Assembly: GCF_001190925.1 (NCBI RefSeq) | Contig: NZ_CP011072.1 | Span: 3,968,001-4,032,000, forward strand | Source of the DNA: Azoarcus sp. CIB | GTDB taxonomy: Bacteria; Pseudomonadota; Gammaproteobacteria; Burkholderiales; Rhodocyclaceae | Length of the DNA: 64,000 nucleotides | Direction: 5' to 3' | In this document: one piece after another, positions 27,843-38,950 of the stretch | Position numbering within the stretch: the stretch's first letter is position 1 | Layout of the letters: each line of letters opens with the position of its first letter | Notes under the pieces: model-generated | Told to the model about the DNA's origin: nothing | Database searches by the model: none | Seen by the model: only the letters and a program-made list of their open reading frames with translations | Translations under genes and position numbers: made by a program

Positions 27843-28130
27843 ATGAAACAGTCGCTCCTCGTTGCTTCCCTGCTTGCCCTCGCCCTCGCCGCCTGCGGCA
27901 AGCCGGCCGAAGCGCCGAAGGTTGAAGCTCCCGCTGCCGCTCCGGCTGCTGCTGCTCCTGCTCAGGAAGCTGCCCCGGCGGCTGCTCCCGCCGCAGCCCC
28001 GGCTGAAGCCGCCAAGGAAGCTGCTGCAACCGCCGTCGAAGCCGCCAAGGACAGCGCTGCCGCTGCCGGCACCGCAGTCGACGCCGCCAAGGACGCAGCT
28101 GCTGCTGCCGCCGACGCTGCCAAGAAGTAA
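27843..28130 (+). CDS. Small alanine-rich lipoprotein
   Basis: 95 residues. A lipoprotein signal ends in a lipobox LAAC (Cys at 18). The mature part is almost entirely Ala, Pro, Lys and Glu: first Ala/Pro-rich, then helical Ala-Ala-Lys-(D/E) heptad-like repeats (AAKEAAATAVEAAKDSAAAA). The sequence suggests a membrane-tethered, extended then helical rod, somewhat like small Lpp-type or stress-related Ala-rich lipoproteins, but homology cannot be judged because of low complexity. It is a monocistronic unit with a good promoter, an AAGAAAGGA Shine-Dalgarno and a strong terminator, which points to high expression. Confidence 0.8.
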   Translation: MKQSLLVASLLALALAACGKPAEAPKVEAPAAAPAAAAPAQEAAPAAAPAAAPAEAAKEAAATAVEAAKDSAAAAGTAVDAAKDAAAAAADAAKK

Positions 28131-28147
28131 CGCTCTTCCAGCGACGC

Positions 28148-28177
28148 AAAAAAGCCGGCTTTCGAGCCGGCTTTTTT
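28148..28177 (+). terminator. Rho-independent terminator after the small lipoprotein
   Basis: Perfect stem AGCCGGCT/AGCCGGCT with a TTCG tetraloop and flanking A6/T6 runs that extend the pairing. It lies 18 bases after the stop. The symmetrical A- and T-runs mean it could also stop minus-strand transcripts from bamC. Confidence 0.93.
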
Positions 28178-28292
28178 GTTGCCTCGTTTCCAGATCTCGT
28201 CCGCTGCTGTTCAGCGCGACGCCACCCGGACAACGTCGCAGCCTCCGGCAACGGCCCGCCAGGAGCCGTCGCCACAGGCGCGACAGAACGTC

Positions 28293-29432
28293 TTACCGCA
28301 ACTGCTCCTGCAGCAGCCCGAGGATCTTGCGGGCGGTTTCGGACGAATCCTCGCCCCCCTCGCGGGTCATCACGCTGACCACCGATTTATCCCCCTCGGC
28401 CCGGACGCGCAGGCGGTATTCGCCGCCCTTCTGCACCACCTGCTCGTTGCTGCGCCAGAAAGCGAGCTTGGACAGGATGCCCTCGGATTTCTTCGTCTGC
28501 AGGTCTGCATCCGGATCCACGTAGCGAACGAAGAAGAGTCCCTTCGAGCGGTCACGATCCTCGACCGTGAAGCCGATGCGGTCCAGCGCCAGACCCACGC
28601 GACGCCACGCCCGGTCGAAGGACTCGTCGATTGCCAGCGTCACGCTGCCGCCGGTCGCCCCCTTGAGGGCGGCACGCTCGGCCGCCGGTGCCGCCGCGAC
28701 GATTGCCGCCGCGCGCTCTTCGGCCGCCCCGAGCCGGACCATCAGGCGACGCAGCATTTCCGCTTCGAGTTCGGGATCGGCCGGCCGCGGCTGCCACACG
28801 GTCGTATCCTTGGCCTCGTTGGGATAGATCTCCATCATGCCGCGATGGCTGATGTAGATCTCGACGGTATCGGGATCCTTGCCCGCCTCCAGCCGCGTGC
28901 GGAACTTGTCGCGCACCGGCGTCGAGAACACGCCGTCGAGCACCTTGCCCAGCGCCGAGCGGATGAAGTCCTGCGGGATCTTCGCACGGTCCTCTGCCCA
29001 GTCGGTCTCCATCACACCGACTTCAGGACGCTCGACGTTGAGGATGAACCCCGTTTCGAGCCAGAAGTCCTTGACCTTGGGCCACATGGATTCCGCCGAG
29101 CCCTGGACCACCAACCAGCGCTGGCTGCCTGCACGCTCGACGCGCATGCTTTCTACCTTCGGCAGCACCTGCTGCTGGCTTGCAGTCGGCTGGGGCTGTG
29201 CGCGGTCGGTCGCGTAGGCCGAATAGGTCGCCACGCCCTTGGGCGAGACGTCCGGCACGACATAACGGTCGTCGCGCGTCGGCGCCGTGAGGTCCGGCGG
29301 AATTTCCAGCGACGGCAGCTGCCGTGCGCTCTTGTAATCGATCTTCTTGGATTCGACGAGGGAGCCGGAACAACCCGACAGGGCGATGGCAGCGCCGAGC
29401 AGCGAAGCCGCAGTACGCAAGGTACGATTCAT
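28293..29432 (-). CDS. bamC: Outer-membrane assembly lipoprotein BamC (NlpB)
   Basis: 379 residues. A lipobox LSGC (Cys at 21) is followed by the unstructured N-terminal segment that in E. coli contacts BamD (YKSARQLPSLEIPPDLTAP), then two helix-grip domains (about 100-215 and 255-375). BamC is a non-essential subunit of the beta-barrel assembly machine. It lies 24 bases downstream of dapA, the classic dapA-nlpB pair, which supports the call despite low sequence conservation in the family. Confidence 0.87.
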   Translation of the reverse strand: MNRTLRTAASLLGAAIALSGCSGSLVESKKIDYKSARQLPSLEIPPDLTAPTRDDRYVVPDVSPKGVATYSAYATDRAQPQPTASQQQVLPKVESMRVERAGSQRWLVVQGSAESMWPKVKDFWLETGFILNVERPEVGVMETDWAEDRAKIPQDFIRSALGKVLDGVFSTPVRDKFRTRLEAGKDPDTVEIYISHRGMMEIYPNEAKDTTVWQPRPADPELEAEMLRRLMVRLGAAEERAAAIVAAAPAAERAALKGATGGSVTLAIDESFDRAWRRVGLALDRIGFTVEDRDRSKGLFFVRYVDPDADLQTKKSEGILSKLAFWRSNEQVVQKGGEYRLRVRAEGDKSVVSVMTREGGEDSSETARKILGLLQEQLR

Positions 29433-29456
29433 GAGTTTCGGTAATTCCAGGAAAAA

Positions 29457-30335
29457 TCAGACGTTCACGCCGGCGCGACGCATCGCCGCACGTACCCGCT
29501 CATGCAAGCCCTCGGACAGCGGCGTGAGCGGCAGGCGGATACCGGACTTGATCAGGCCCATCTGCTCGACCGCCCACTTCACCGGAATCGGATTGGCCTC
29601 GCAGAACAGGTCGCGGTGCAGGCCGACCAGACGCACATTGATCTCGCGCGCCTTGATTGCGTCGCCGGCGATGGCCGCGGAACACATCTCGTGCATCGCG
29701 CGCGGAGCGACGTTGGCGGTCACCGAGATCGCGCCATGACCGCCCAGCAGCATGAAGGCCATGCCCGTCATGTCGTCGCCGGTATACAGCGCAAACCCCT
29801 TGGGCGCGCGCTCGATCAGGTCGCACGCGCGGTCGATGCTGCCCGTGGCGTCCTTGATGCCGACGATGTTGGGAATCTGCGCCAGCCGCAGCGCCGTGTC
29901 GTTGGACAGGTCGGCCACCGTGCGCCCCGGCACGTTGTACAGGATCAGCGGCAGCTCGACCGCCTCGGCGATCGAGCGATAGTGGCGGTACAGGCCTTCC
30001 TGCGTGGGCTTGTTGTAGTACGGCACCACCGACAGGTGCGCCACGGCGCCGGCCTTCTGCGCGAAGCGCGTGAGCTCGATGGCTTCGGCCGTCGAGTTGG
30101 CACCGGTACCGGCGATCACGGGGATACGCCCTGCCGCGTGTTCGACGGCGACGCGAATCAGCTCGCAATGTTCTTCGACGGTCACCGTGGGCGACTCGCC
30201 GGTCGTTCCGACGATGACGATACCGTCGGTCCCCTCGGCAACATGGAAGTCGATCAGGGCGCGCAGGCGCGGAATGTCCAGGCTGCCATCTTCGTTCATC
30301 GGGGTGACGATGGCGACAATCGATCCGGTAATCAT
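29457..30335 (-). CDS. dapA: 4-hydroxy-tetrahydrodipicolinate synthase
   Basis: 292 residues, exact family length. It condenses pyruvate with aspartate semialdehyde in the lysine/diaminopimelate pathway. Visible motifs: GTTGESPTV (about 43-51), the tyrosine region [14 protein letters not shown] (about 130-143) and the Schiff-base lysine in GIKDATGS (about 161). A TIM barrel with a C-terminal helical domain is expected. It leads bamC. The ATG at 30335 gives [13 protein letters not shown], the standard N terminus. Confidence 0.96.
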   Translation of the reverse strand: MITGSIVAIVTPMNEDGSLDIPRLRALIDFHVAEGTDGIVIVGTTGESPTVTVEEHCELIRVAVEHAAGRIPVIAGTGANSTAEAIELTRFAQKAGAVAHLSVVPYYNKPTQEGLYRHYRSIAEAVELPLILYNVPGRTVADLSNDTALRLAQIPNIVGIKDATGSIDRACDLIERAPKGFALYTGDDMTGMAFMLLGGHGAISVTANVAPRAMHEMCSAAIAGDAIKAREINVRLVGLHRDLFCEANPIPVKWAVEQMGLIKSGIRLPLTPLSEGLHERVRAAMRRAGVNV

Positions 30336-30447
30336 GGAAGCGGCCGAAAATTAAAAGAATCGATTCTACCTGATCGACGCCGGACGGCCAGTGGCTTGCT
30401 CGACGGACTCGTCGCCGGATCTGGCTCGCGACCGCACGACTCGGCAA

Positions 30448-31374
30448 TCAAAGGTCGGCAAGCGCCTTGACGTGCGCCACCACCGAACGCGCCAGCGATG
30501 AAAGCGAATAGCCGCCCTCGAGGATGGACACGATGTTCTTGTGCCCGCACTCCTCGGCTACCGCCTTGATCTGCTCGGTGACCCACACGTAGTCCGACTC
30601 CACCAACCCGACCGAGCCCATGTCGTCCTCGTAATGCGCATCGAAGCCCGCCGAGATGAAGACCATCTGCGGCTTGTGCTCCCTCAGCGCAGGCATCCAG
30701 CGCTCGGCGACGATGGTGCGGAAAGCGTCGCCGCGCGTCCCCGCGGGCACGGGCACGTTGACCATGTTCGGCGCCGTGCAGTCCGCACCGCTGTAAGGAT
30801 AGAAAGGATGCTGGAAGATGCTCACCATGAGCACCCGCGGGTCGTCGCGAAAGGCGTCTTCCGTGCCGTTGCCGTGATGCACGTCGAAATCGACGATCGC
30901 CACGCGCTCCAACCCGTGCGCCTCGAGCGCGTGACGCGCGGCAATGGCCACGTTATTCAGGAAGCAGAACCCCATCGCCTTGCCGCGCTCGGCGTGGTGA
31001 CCCGGCGGACGCACCGCACAGAACGCATTCTCGATTTCGCCCTTCAGCACGAGATCCGTCGCCAGAACACCCGCCCCGGCCGAACGCAACGCTGCCTTCA
31101 TCGTCCCCGGACTCATCGCGGTATCGGGATCGAGATGGCGGATGCCGTGATCGGGCACGCTGGCGTTGAGCTCCTCGAGGTAGTTCGCCGGATGCACCCG
31201 GACGATCTGCTCGTCCGTCGCCAACGGGGCGTCATAGAACGAAAGGTACATATCGAGACCGGCGGCGATCAGCCGATCGTTAATGGCCGCCAGCCGATCC
31301 GGACATTCCGGATGGAAGGTTCCCATGTCGTGCAACCAGCAATCGCGGTGCGTGATGAACGCAGTCGTCGTCAT
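30448..31374 (-). CDS. Histone deacetylase/AcuC/AphA-family hydrolase
   Basis: 308 residues. All zinc-deacetylase landmarks are present: HPECPDRL near the N terminus, the charge-relay RPPGHHAERGKAMGFCFLNN (about 122-141), the metal ligands DFDVHHGNGTEDAF (about 172-185) and the SAGFDAHYEDD loop (about 253-263). Bacterial members act on acetylated polyamines, acetoin-related or other amides; the substrate here is unknown. It is divergent from the moxR cluster (135 bases) and lies upstream of dapA on the same strand, 112 bases away. Confidence 0.88.
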   Translation of the reverse strand: MTTTAFITHRDCWLHDMGTFHPECPDRLAAINDRLIAAGLDMYLSFYDAPLATDEQIVRVHPANYLEELNASVPDHGIRHLDPDTAMSPGTMKAALRSAGAGVLATDLVLKGEIENAFCAVRPPGHHAERGKAMGFCFLNNVAIAARHALEAHGLERVAIVDFDVHHGNGTEDAFRDDPRVLMVSIFQHPFYPYSGADCTAPNMVNVPVPAGTRGDAFRTIVAERWMPALREHKPQMVFISAGFDAHYEDDMGSVGLVESDYVWVTEQIKAVAEECGHKNIVSILEGGYSLSSLARSVVAHVKALADL

Positions 31375-31509
31375 ACCCCCCCTCTCTCGCGTGCGGGCTA
31401 ACCGCCCCGCATCCCTGTCTTCGAATCGGCGCGTCCTTGAAGGGCGCAGCCTGTCGGTCTTTGTTCTATTATCACCGCTTCCCGGTGAATTTCACAGTAC
31501 GCTCGCGCC

Positions 31510-32426
<917 letters not shown>

Positions 32427-32427
<1 letters not shown>

Positions 32428-33425
32428 TGCCTCCTCGCCCCGACGCTTCGCGTCGCCTTTCGACCACCTTGCGTCACCACCTCGATCGCTGGCTGTTTCG
32501 GGTCGGACCGCCCGAAACGGCCCCGATCGTGCTCGGCCAGCGGCGCATCTTCGTGTTGCCGACAACCGCGGGCCTGGCCTTCGCGGCCGCGCTCCTGGTC
32601 ATGCTGATCGCATCGATCAACTACAACCTGAGCCTCGGCTATGCGCTGGTGTTCCTCCTCGGCGGAGTATCGGTCGCGAGCATCGTGCACGCCTTCCGCA
32701 ACCTGTTGCATCTATCCTTCACACCGGGACGCGTCGAGCCGGTCTTTGCCGGTGAAAGTGCCTGTTTTCACATTGTCGTGACCAACCAGAGGCATGCGCG
32801 ACGGCCTTCGCTACGTCTCAAGGCGCACGGAGCGATCGTGCCGTTCGAGATCGGGGCCGGGGACAGGGCCGACCTGACCGTTCCGGCCGTAACCGCGGGA
32901 CGCGGCTGGATGGCACTCGGCCGCGTGCGCATCGAAACGACCTATCCGCTCGGCTTGATTCGCGCCTGGAGCGTACTGGTTCCTGATCAACGCTGCCTCG
33001 TGTATCCCGCCCCCGAGCCCATGCCCCCGCCGCTGCCGGAGGGCGCGTCCCGCAGCCCGGGGCAACGATCCGGTTCGGCCGGCGACGATGACTTTGCCGG
33101 CCTGCGCAGGCACCAGCCGGCGGACTCTCCGCGCCACGTCGCATGGAAAACGCTCGCGCGCGGCGGTCCCATGCTCACCAAGCAGTTCAGTGGCATGGAC
33201 GGCGGGGAGATCCATCTCGACTGGAACGACCTCCCCGCGAACCTCGGCACCGAGGCCCGCCTGTCGCGCATCACCGCGTGGATCGTGGCAGCCGAACAAC
33301 GAGGGCTCGCCTTCTCGCTCGCGCTGCCCGACGCAAGGATCGCGACAGGACGCGGACCACAACACAGCATGAGCTGCCTGCGGCGTCTTGCCCTCTTCGG
33401 AACGGACGTCGCCGCCGATGCGTGA
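32427..33425 (+). CDS. DUF58 domain membrane protein
   Basis: 332 residues with two adjacent hydrophobic helices (about 42-85, TTAGLAFAAALLVMLIASIN and YALVFLLGGVSVASIVHAF) and a C-terminal DUF58 region. The DUF58 hallmark GDDDFAGLRRHQPADSPRHVAWKTLAR is here with Asp-Phe and the conserved His/Trp-Lys. DUF58 proteins are VWA-like and form conserved pairs with MoxR ATPases and TgpA-type transglutaminases. It overlaps moxR by one base and the transglutaminase gene by eight. Confidence 0.85.
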
Positions 33426-35367
33426 CACGCGCGCGCCCACTCCCGCGCAGTTCGGCTGGCTGCTCGCCGCGGTGACCGCGACCCTCGCGCCACACGCGAT
33501 CGAACTCCCCAACTGGCTCGTCATCCTCTGCGCCAGCCTCATCGCCATCCGCGGCGCGCTGCTGTGGCGGCGCGGGAAACCGCCCCACCAGCTCGTCATC
33601 GTGCTGACTGCCGTCGCAGCGGGAATCGGCGTGCGGCTCGAATTCGACCATTTTTTCGGCAAGGATCCCGGCGTCGCGCTGCTCGCCGCACTGCTGTGCC
33701 TGAAACTGCTCGAATCGCGCACCACGCGCGACCTTCGTGCGGCCGTCCTGCTCACCTACTTCCTGCAGCTCGGCCTGTTCTTCTACAACCAGACGCCGGG
33801 CATCGCCGCGCTCGCGCTCGCGGGAGCGCTGCTGACCACGACGACCCTGCTAAGCCTCGAGGACGCCGCCGCACGGCCGGTCGCCCAGCTGCGAACCAGC
33901 GCAGCGCTCCTCGCGCAGGGCCTGCCCTTCATGCTGGCCCTGTTCGTACTGTTCCCGCGTGTGCAGGGTCCGTTGTGGGGCCTGCCATCGGATGCATACA
34001 GCGGCATGACCGGGCTCTCCGACACGATGACGCCCGGCTCGATCAGCCAGCTCGGCCTATCCGATGCCATCGCCTTCCGCGCGGAATTCGACGCCCCGCC
34101 GCCGCCGCCCTCTCAGCGCTACTGGCGCGGCCCGGTGCTCACCCGCTACGACGGGCGCAGCTGGCGGCCGGGCTTCAGCACGATCGCCGCGGCGCCCCGT
34201 TACGAACCTTCGGGCCGCGCGTACGAATACCGTCTCACCCTCGAACCGCACAATCAGCTCTGGCTCCTCGCCCTCGATTTCCCGGCCCCGAACATCCCGA
34301 AGGCGCGCTACGCCGGCGACTTCCGGCTACTCGCCGAACAGCCCGTGCGCACGCGCACACGCTTCGACTTGCGCTCATATCCCGCAACCGCGGTGGGCAA
34401 GGACGAGAACGCCATGGTGCTTGCCGAGGCGCGGCGGCTTCCGGCGAACGTTAATCCGCGCAGCAGGGCCCTGGCACTTGAAATCGCGGCAGTCGGCTCC
34501 GACCCTGCCGCGATCCTCGCACGCACCCTCGAACGCCTGCGCGGCATGGACCTGACGTACACGCTCAGCCCGCCCCTCCTGGGCACCCATGCAGTCGACG
34601 AATTCCTGTTCGACACCCGCCAGGGGTTCTGCGAGCATTTCGCGTCGGCCTTCGTGTTCCTGATGCGAGCCGCGGGCGTTCCGGCCCGCGTCGTCACCGG
34701 CTATCTGGGCGGCGAGATCAATCCGGTCGACGGCAGCCTGGTCGTGCGGCAATCCGATGCCCACGCCTGGGCGGAAGTATGGCTAGCCGGGCGCGGCTGG
34801 GTGCGCGTCGACCCCACCGCGCAGTCGGCCCCGTCCCGCATCGAATTCGGACTGAGCGCAGCCCTGCCGGACTGGGACGTCCTCCCGCTGCTGCGGCGCC
34901 CCGGCATGGACTGGCTGCGCGACCTGCGGCACCGCTGGGAAGCCCTGTCGAATACGTGGAACCAGTGGGTTCTTGGATACAATTCCGACCGGCAACGCGA
35001 CCTGCTCGAGCGGCTGGGCTTTCCGCAGCCAGACTGGCGCACGTTGGCGATGCTCCTGGGCGTTTCCGCGACGGGCCTGATGCTGCTTCTCCTGGCATGG
35101 GCCTTTGCGCAGCGCCGCCGGCACGACCCGCTCGACGCCGCCTGGGCCAGCTTTTCCCGCAAGCTCGCCCGCCACGGTGCGGCCAGGCACCCGTGGGAGG
35201 GACCGCTCGATTACGGCAAACGGCTGGCGATGACCTTCCCTGAGCACGCCGAGCCGCTGCGCGCGATCAGCGATGACTACGCCAGGCTGCGCTACCGCGC
35301 CGGACCTGCCGACCCGCACAGCGTGCGCTTGCTCGCCCGACACATCCGGAGACTGAAGCTGAAATGA
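33418..35367 (+). CDS. tgpA: TgpA-like transmembrane transglutaminase (DUF3488/DUF4129)
   Basis: 649 residues. About six N-terminal helices (10-190, DUF3488) are followed by a periplasmic transglutaminase-like domain whose catalytic triad is visible: Cys in TRQGFCEHFASAFVFLMRAAG (about 403), His in SDAHAWAEVW (about 446) and Asp in WVRVDPTA (about 465). One more helix lies near 550 (LLGVSATGLMLLLLAWAF), then a short cytoplasmic DUF4129 tail. In Pseudomonas aeruginosa TgpA is essential and periplasmic; its substrate is unsettled. Start: ATG at 33418, overlapping the DUF58 gene. It overlaps mltB by ATGA. Confidence 0.87.
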   Translation: MRDTRAPTPAQFGWLLAAVTATLAPHAIELPNWLVILCASLIAIRGALLWRRGKPPHQLVIVLTAVAAGIGVRLEFDHFFGKDPGVALLAALLCLKLLESRTTRDLRAAVLLTYFLQLGLFFYNQTPGIAALALAGALLTTTTLLSLEDAAARPVAQLRTSAALLAQGLPFMLALFVLFPRVQGPLWGLPSDAYSGMTGLSDTMTPGSISQLGLSDAIAFRAEFDAPPPPPSQRYWRGPVLTRYDGRSWRPGFSTIAAAPRYEPSGRAYEYRLTLEPHNQLWLLALDFPAPNIPKARYAGDFRLLAEQPVRTRTRFDLRSYPATAVGKDENAMVLAEARRLPANVNPRSRALALEIAAVGSDPAAILARTLERLRGMDLTYTLSPPLLGTHAVDEFLFDTRQGFCEHFASAFVFLMRAAGVPARVVTGYLGGEINPVDGSLVVRQSDAHAWAEVWLAGRGWVRVDPTAQSAPSRIEFGLSAALPDWDVLPLLRRPGMDWLRDLRHRWEALSNTWNQWVLGYNSDRQRDLLERLGFPQPDWRTLAMLLGVSATGLMLLLLAWAFAQRRRHDPLDAAWASFSRKLARHGAARHPWEGPLDYGKRLAMTFPEHAEPLRAISDDYARLRYRAGPADPHSVRLLARHIRRLKLK

Positions 35368-36374
35368 AACGTACCCTCGCCGCCGCAGTCATGAGCCTCG
35401 GACTGATCTCCCAGCCGGGCCTCGCCAGCGGCTCCTACGCCGAACACCCCGAAGCAATCCGCTTCGCGGACTCGATGCAGGAACAACACGGCTTCGACCG
35501 CGGCGCTGTGCTCGCTGCACTCGCACAGGCCCGCCACGAAGCTCGGGTCATCGACCTCATCCGCCCGCCCGCGACGCCCGGCACCCGCTCCTGGCAGCGT
35601 TACCGCGCACGCTTCCTCGACGGCAAACGGATCGAGGGCGGCATCGCATTCTGGCAGGAACACGCGGCCGCACTGCAGAAAGCCGCCGATCAGTACGGCG
35701 TCCCGCCCGAAATCGTCGTCGCCATCATCGGCGTGGAGACCTATTACGGGCGCAATACTGGCAATTTCGAGACCGTCTCCGCGCTCGCGACCCTCGCCTT
35801 CGACTACCCGCCGCGCGCGGCGCTCTTTCTGCGCGAACTCGAACAACTGTTCCTGCTCGCGCGCGACCAGGTCCGCGATCCGCTGTCGTACTACGGCTCC
35901 TACGCCGGCGCGCTCGGCTACCCCCAGTTCCTGCCCAGCAGCATCCGCAGCTATGCCGTCGATTTCGACGGCAATGGACACATCGACTTCGACGACGAGC
36001 CCGTCGACGCCATCGGCAGCGTCGCCAACTACCTTGCCCGGCATGGATGGGTTCGCGGCCAAACGGTCGCCATCCCCGCCCTCGTGCCACCCGAAACCGA
36101 TGCGCAGGCACTCGTCGACGCCGGCATCGAACCCGCGCTCGCGCCCGAGACGATCGCCGCCGCCGGCATCGTCGCCGCCAGCGCCAATCCGCCGGCAGCC
36201 CCGGCGACCCTCGTCGACCTCGCGACCCCGGGCGCACCGACCGAATACTGGCTCGGCTATCGCAACTTCTACGTGATCACGCGCTACAACAAGAGCAGCT
36301 TCTACGCAATGGCCGTGTACGAACTGGCACGCGCACTGCGCGACCAGTACGCGGACCTCGCCGCACCGCAATAG
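35364..36374 (+). CDS. mltB: Membrane-bound lytic murein transglycosylase B
   Basis: 336 residues. A signal peptide (about 1-20, ending GLAS) lacks a lipobox, so this is probably a soluble periplasmic SltB-like form. The catalytic glutamate is in VVAIIGVETYYGRNTG (about residue 129); the substrate groove motifs YPQFLPSSIRSYAVDFDGNGHIDF and SVANYLARHGW (about 180-225) follow. It cleaves glycan strands of peptidoglycan to 1,6-anhydromuramyl ends. The start codon overlaps the tgpA stop (ATGA), which ties it translationally to the MoxR-DUF58-TgpA set. It converges on rpoS. Confidence 0.92.
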   Translation: MKRTLAAAVMSLGLISQPGLASGSYAEHPEAIRFADSMQEQHGFDRGAVLAALAQARHEARVIDLIRPPATPGTRSWQRYRARFLDGKRIEGGIAFWQEHAAALQKAADQYGVPPEIVVAIIGVETYYGRNTGNFETVSALATLAFDYPPRAALFLRELEQLFLLARDQVRDPLSYYGSYAGALGYPQFLPSSIRSYAVDFDGNGHIDFDDEPVDAIGSVANYLARHGWVRGQTVAIPALVPPETDAQALVDAGIEPALAPETIAAAGIVAASANPPAAPATLVDLATPGAPTEYWLGYRNFYVITRYNKSSFYAMAVYELARALRDQYADLAAPQ

Positions 36375-36403
36375 GCACAGCCGCAATCAGCGGGAAAAAA
36401 GCG

Positions 36404-37339
36404 TCAGAGCAGTTCGTCGCGCGAAATACCGCGGCGCTTCACGGTGCGCCGCAACTGGCTCAGCGCCTCGAGCTGGATCTGGCGCACCCGCTCGCGCGTG
36501 AGCGACAGGCGCGCAGCCAGCTCCTCCAGCGTCATCACCTCGCATTCGTCGAGGCCGTAGCGGTGACGGATGACCAGGCGCTGCTTCTCGTTGAGCATCC
36601 CGATCCACTCGCGTATCAGCGCCTCGACCTCGGCATCCTGGATCGACAGATCGGGCGACGTCGCCTGGTCGTCGGCCAGCGATTCGCCGATCGACAGCGT
36701 AGGATCGATGTCCAGCGGCGCATCGAGCGACGCCGTGTGCTCGCTCAGGGACAGGATCGCGCGCACCTCGTCGACGGACTTGTCCAGCAGCGTCGCGACC
36801 TGCTCCAGCGTGAACTCCCCATTCCCTGCTGCCTCGAGGCTGCGCTGTGCGCGCAGGACCTGGTTGAGTTCCTTCACCACATGGACCGGGAGCCGGATCG
36901 TGCGCGACTGGTTCATGATGGCCCGCTCGATATTCTGGCGTATCCACCAGGTCGCATAGGTCGAGAAGCGGAACCCGCGCTCGGGATCGAACTTCTCCAG
37001 CGCGTGCATCAGGCCGAGGTTGCCCTCCTCGACCAGGTCGAGCAAAGGAATGCCGCGATTGAGGTAATGCTTGGCGATATTGACGACCAGGCGCAGATTG
37101 CGCTCTATCATCGTCTGGCGGGCCTGGAAGTCGCCCACCCTGACGCGGCGCGCCAGCGTCGCTTCCTCCTCAGCGGTCAGCAGCGGATTCGCGCCGATCT
37201 CGTTGAGGTAGATTTGGGTGACGTCGCTGAGAAACTCGTTCTCGAAAACTGGCGCGACGCGCTCGACAAAAACCTCCACCTCGAGGGGCAGATCCGGTTC
37301 CTGACTCTCTACATCGTCATGACTTGCCGGATCGTACAT
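36404..37339 (-). CDS. rpoS: RNA polymerase sigma factor RpoS
   Basis: 311 residues. Region 1.2 ([21 protein letters not shown]), region 2 ([31 protein letters not shown] and [17 protein letters not shown]), region 3 and the region 4 helix-turn-helix ([21 protein letters not shown]) are intact. The short region 1.1, the lack of a large non-conserved insert and the position after nlpD identify it as sigma-38 rather than RpoD. It governs stationary-phase and general stress promoters. Its main promoter in Proteobacteria lies inside nlpD; only 10 bases separate the two genes here. Confidence 0.95.
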   Translation of the reverse strand: MYDPASHDDVESQEPDLPLEVEVFVERVAPVFENEFLSDVTQIYLNEIGANPLLTAEEEATLARRVRVGDFQARQTMIERNLRLVVNIAKHYLNRGIPLLDLVEEGNLGLMHALEKFDPERGFRFSTYATWWIRQNIERAIMNQSRTIRLPVHVVKELNQVLRAQRSLEAAGNGEFTLEQVATLLDKSVDEVRAILSLSEHTASLDAPLDIDPTLSIGESLADDQATSPDLSIQDAEVEALIREWIGMLNEKQRLVIRHRYGLDECEVMTLEELAARLSLTRERVRQIQLEALSQLRRTVKRRGISRDELL

Positions 37340-37349
37340 AGCCTCCTCG

Positions 37350-38297
37350 TCAGCGTGCAGGCAAATACTTCAGCGGATCAACCGGGCGGCCCTGCTTGCG
37401 GATCTCGAAATGCACCTTGGGACGATCCGCATCGGTGCTGCCAAGCTCCGCGATCTTCTGGCCTTTCGACACCGAATCGCCTTCCTTCACCAGCAACTGC
37501 TGATTATGCGCATAGGCTGTCAGGTAATTCGCATCGTGCTTGATGATGACCAGTTTTCCATAGCCACGCAAGCCGCTTCCGGAATACACCACCTTTCCGC
37601 CTGCGGACGCCACCACCGGATCGCCCGCCTTGCCGGCGATGTCGACGCCCTTGTTCGTGCCCTCGTCGAATGTTTCGATGACCTGCCCCGAGGCCGGCCA
37701 CAGCCATGTGGTATTGCCCGGCGCCTTGTCCGGCTCAGGCGCGGCAGGGGCCGGAGTCGGGGCGGCAGGAACGGTCGCGCCCGCCCGCGGATTCAGCGAG
37801 GCCCACGCCTCGTCACTATAAGGCTGCTTGCCTCCACGGGGCTCCTGCTTGAACCCGCCCGCGACCGGCGGGGTGGTTTCGCCCGGGGTCTTGACCGGCT
37901 GGACGTCCACCGGCTGCGTGATCGCGATCGGCTGCGCCACCGCGCCGGCCGTCGCGCCACCGCCCGCAGCGGAAGCCGTTGCAGCGCCCACCCTCAGCGC
38001 CTGCCCGACATGGATCTGGTTGGGATCGGAGAGGCCGTTCCAGCCGACCAGATCCTTCACCGTGACTCCGTACTGCCGCGCGATCCCCAACAGCGTGTCC
38101 CCGGGGCGCACCACGTGAGTCGGAGCATCCGTCTTCGACACCACACCCGCTGCACCCGCGGCAGGCTCGGCGGCGGGCGGAGGGGTACCGTCCCTGACGG
38201 GGGCGGGCCGCGGGGTCGCACACCCCACCAGCACCGCGACGACGCCGCACAGCGTCAGCCAGCGGCACACATGACCAAGCTTCACTGAATCACTCAT
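37350..38297 (-). CDS. nlpD: NlpD-type lipoprotein: LysM plus degenerate M23 (LytM) domain
   Basis: 315 residues. A lipobox LVGC (Cys at 26) is followed by a LysM repeat (about 60-105, [20 protein letters not shown]), a Gln/Pro/Ala-rich linker, and a LytM domain (about 205-315). The zinc ligands of active M23 peptidases are missing: the HxxxD motif reads NKGVD and the final HxH reads KVH. It is therefore expected to be an amidase activator (of AmiC-type enzymes) rather than a peptidase, as in E. coli NlpD. It overlaps pcm by ATGA and precedes rpoS. Confidence 0.92.
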   Translation of the reverse strand: MSDSVKLGHVCRWLTLCGVVAVLVGCATPRPAPVRDGTPPPAAEPAAGAAGVVSKTDAPTHVVRPGDTLLGIARQYGVTVKDLVGWNGLSDPNQIHVGQALRVGAATASAAGGGATAGAVAQPIAITQPVDVQPVKTPGETTPPVAGGFKQEPRGGKQPYSDEAWASLNPRAGATVPAAPTPAPAAPEPDKAPGNTTWLWPASGQVIETFDEGTNKGVDIAGKAGDPVVASAGGKVVYSGSGLRGYGKLVIIKHDANYLTAYAHNQQLLVKEGDSVSKGQKIAELGSTDADRPKVHFEIRKQGRPVDPLKYLPAR

Positions 38298-38950
38298 TCC
38301 GTACCAGTCAATAATGGGACGAACCGCACAGCATCGAGGCGACTCTCCCTGAAAACATTCCCCTGCCGCTCGATCATCACGAGCCTCTGGTCCGCGCCAC
38401 CGACGGGCAGCATCAGCCGCCCGCCCGAAGCAAGCTGCTCTTTGAGGGACACCGGCACGCTCGCCGCAGCAGCCGCAACTATAATCGTGTCATACGGAGC
38501 GGCCTCGGGCAAACCCATCGTGCCATCGGCACATTTCAGCCGCACGTTGGGCAAACGCAGTGGGCGGAGATTTTCGCGCGCAACATCGAGCAACGGACGG
38601 ATCCGTTCCACCGCATAGACTTCCTTGGCAACGAAGGACAACACCGCTGCCTGGTAGCCACAACCCGCTCCGACTTCCAGAGTCCGCCCGAGTTCGCGGC
38701 CGGCGCGCAGCGTCTCGATCATCTTCGCAACCACGAAAGGCTGCGAAATCGTCTGCTGATAGCCGATGGGCAGTGCCGTGTCGTCGTACGCGCTGTACGC
38801 CAGCCCCTCTTCGACAAATGCGTGCCGCGGCACCTGCATCATCGCCGCGAGCACCTTCTCGTCCCGGATGCCCTGAGCGCGCAGGCGCTCCACCATGCGA
38901 GCCCGCGCACGTGTCGCGGCCTGGCCCACATCGGGCCGGCGCAGGCTCAT
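38294..38950 (-). CDS. pcm: Protein-L-isoaspartate O-methyltransferase
   Basis: 218 residues, standard size. It methylates L-isoaspartyl residues in damaged proteins with S-adenosylmethionine. Recognisable are the MLQVPRHAF-like region ([14 protein letters not shown]), the family motif [15 protein letters not shown] and the SAM-binding [15 protein letters not shown] (about 80-94). Start and stop both overlap neighbours: its ATG with the surE stop (38947-38950) and its stop with the nlpD ATG. This makes a tightly coupled surE-pcm-nlpD-rpoS operon. Confidence 0.94.
   Translation of the reverse strand: MSLRRPDVGQAATRARARMVERLRAQGIRDEKVLAAMMQVPRHAFVEEGLAYSAYDDTALPIGYQQTISQPFVVAKMIETLRAGRELGRTLEVGAGCGYQAAVLSFVAKEVYAVERIRPLLDVARENLRPLRLPNVRLKCADGTMGLPEAAPYDTIIVAAAAASVPVSLKEQLASGGRLMLPVGGADQRLVMIERQGNVFRESRLDAVRFVPLLTGTE

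Noticed and set aside
36404-37339. The sigma-70 family gene as rpoD or rpoH
   Set aside because: 311 residues, short N terminus and location after surE-pcm-nlpD identify rpoS.
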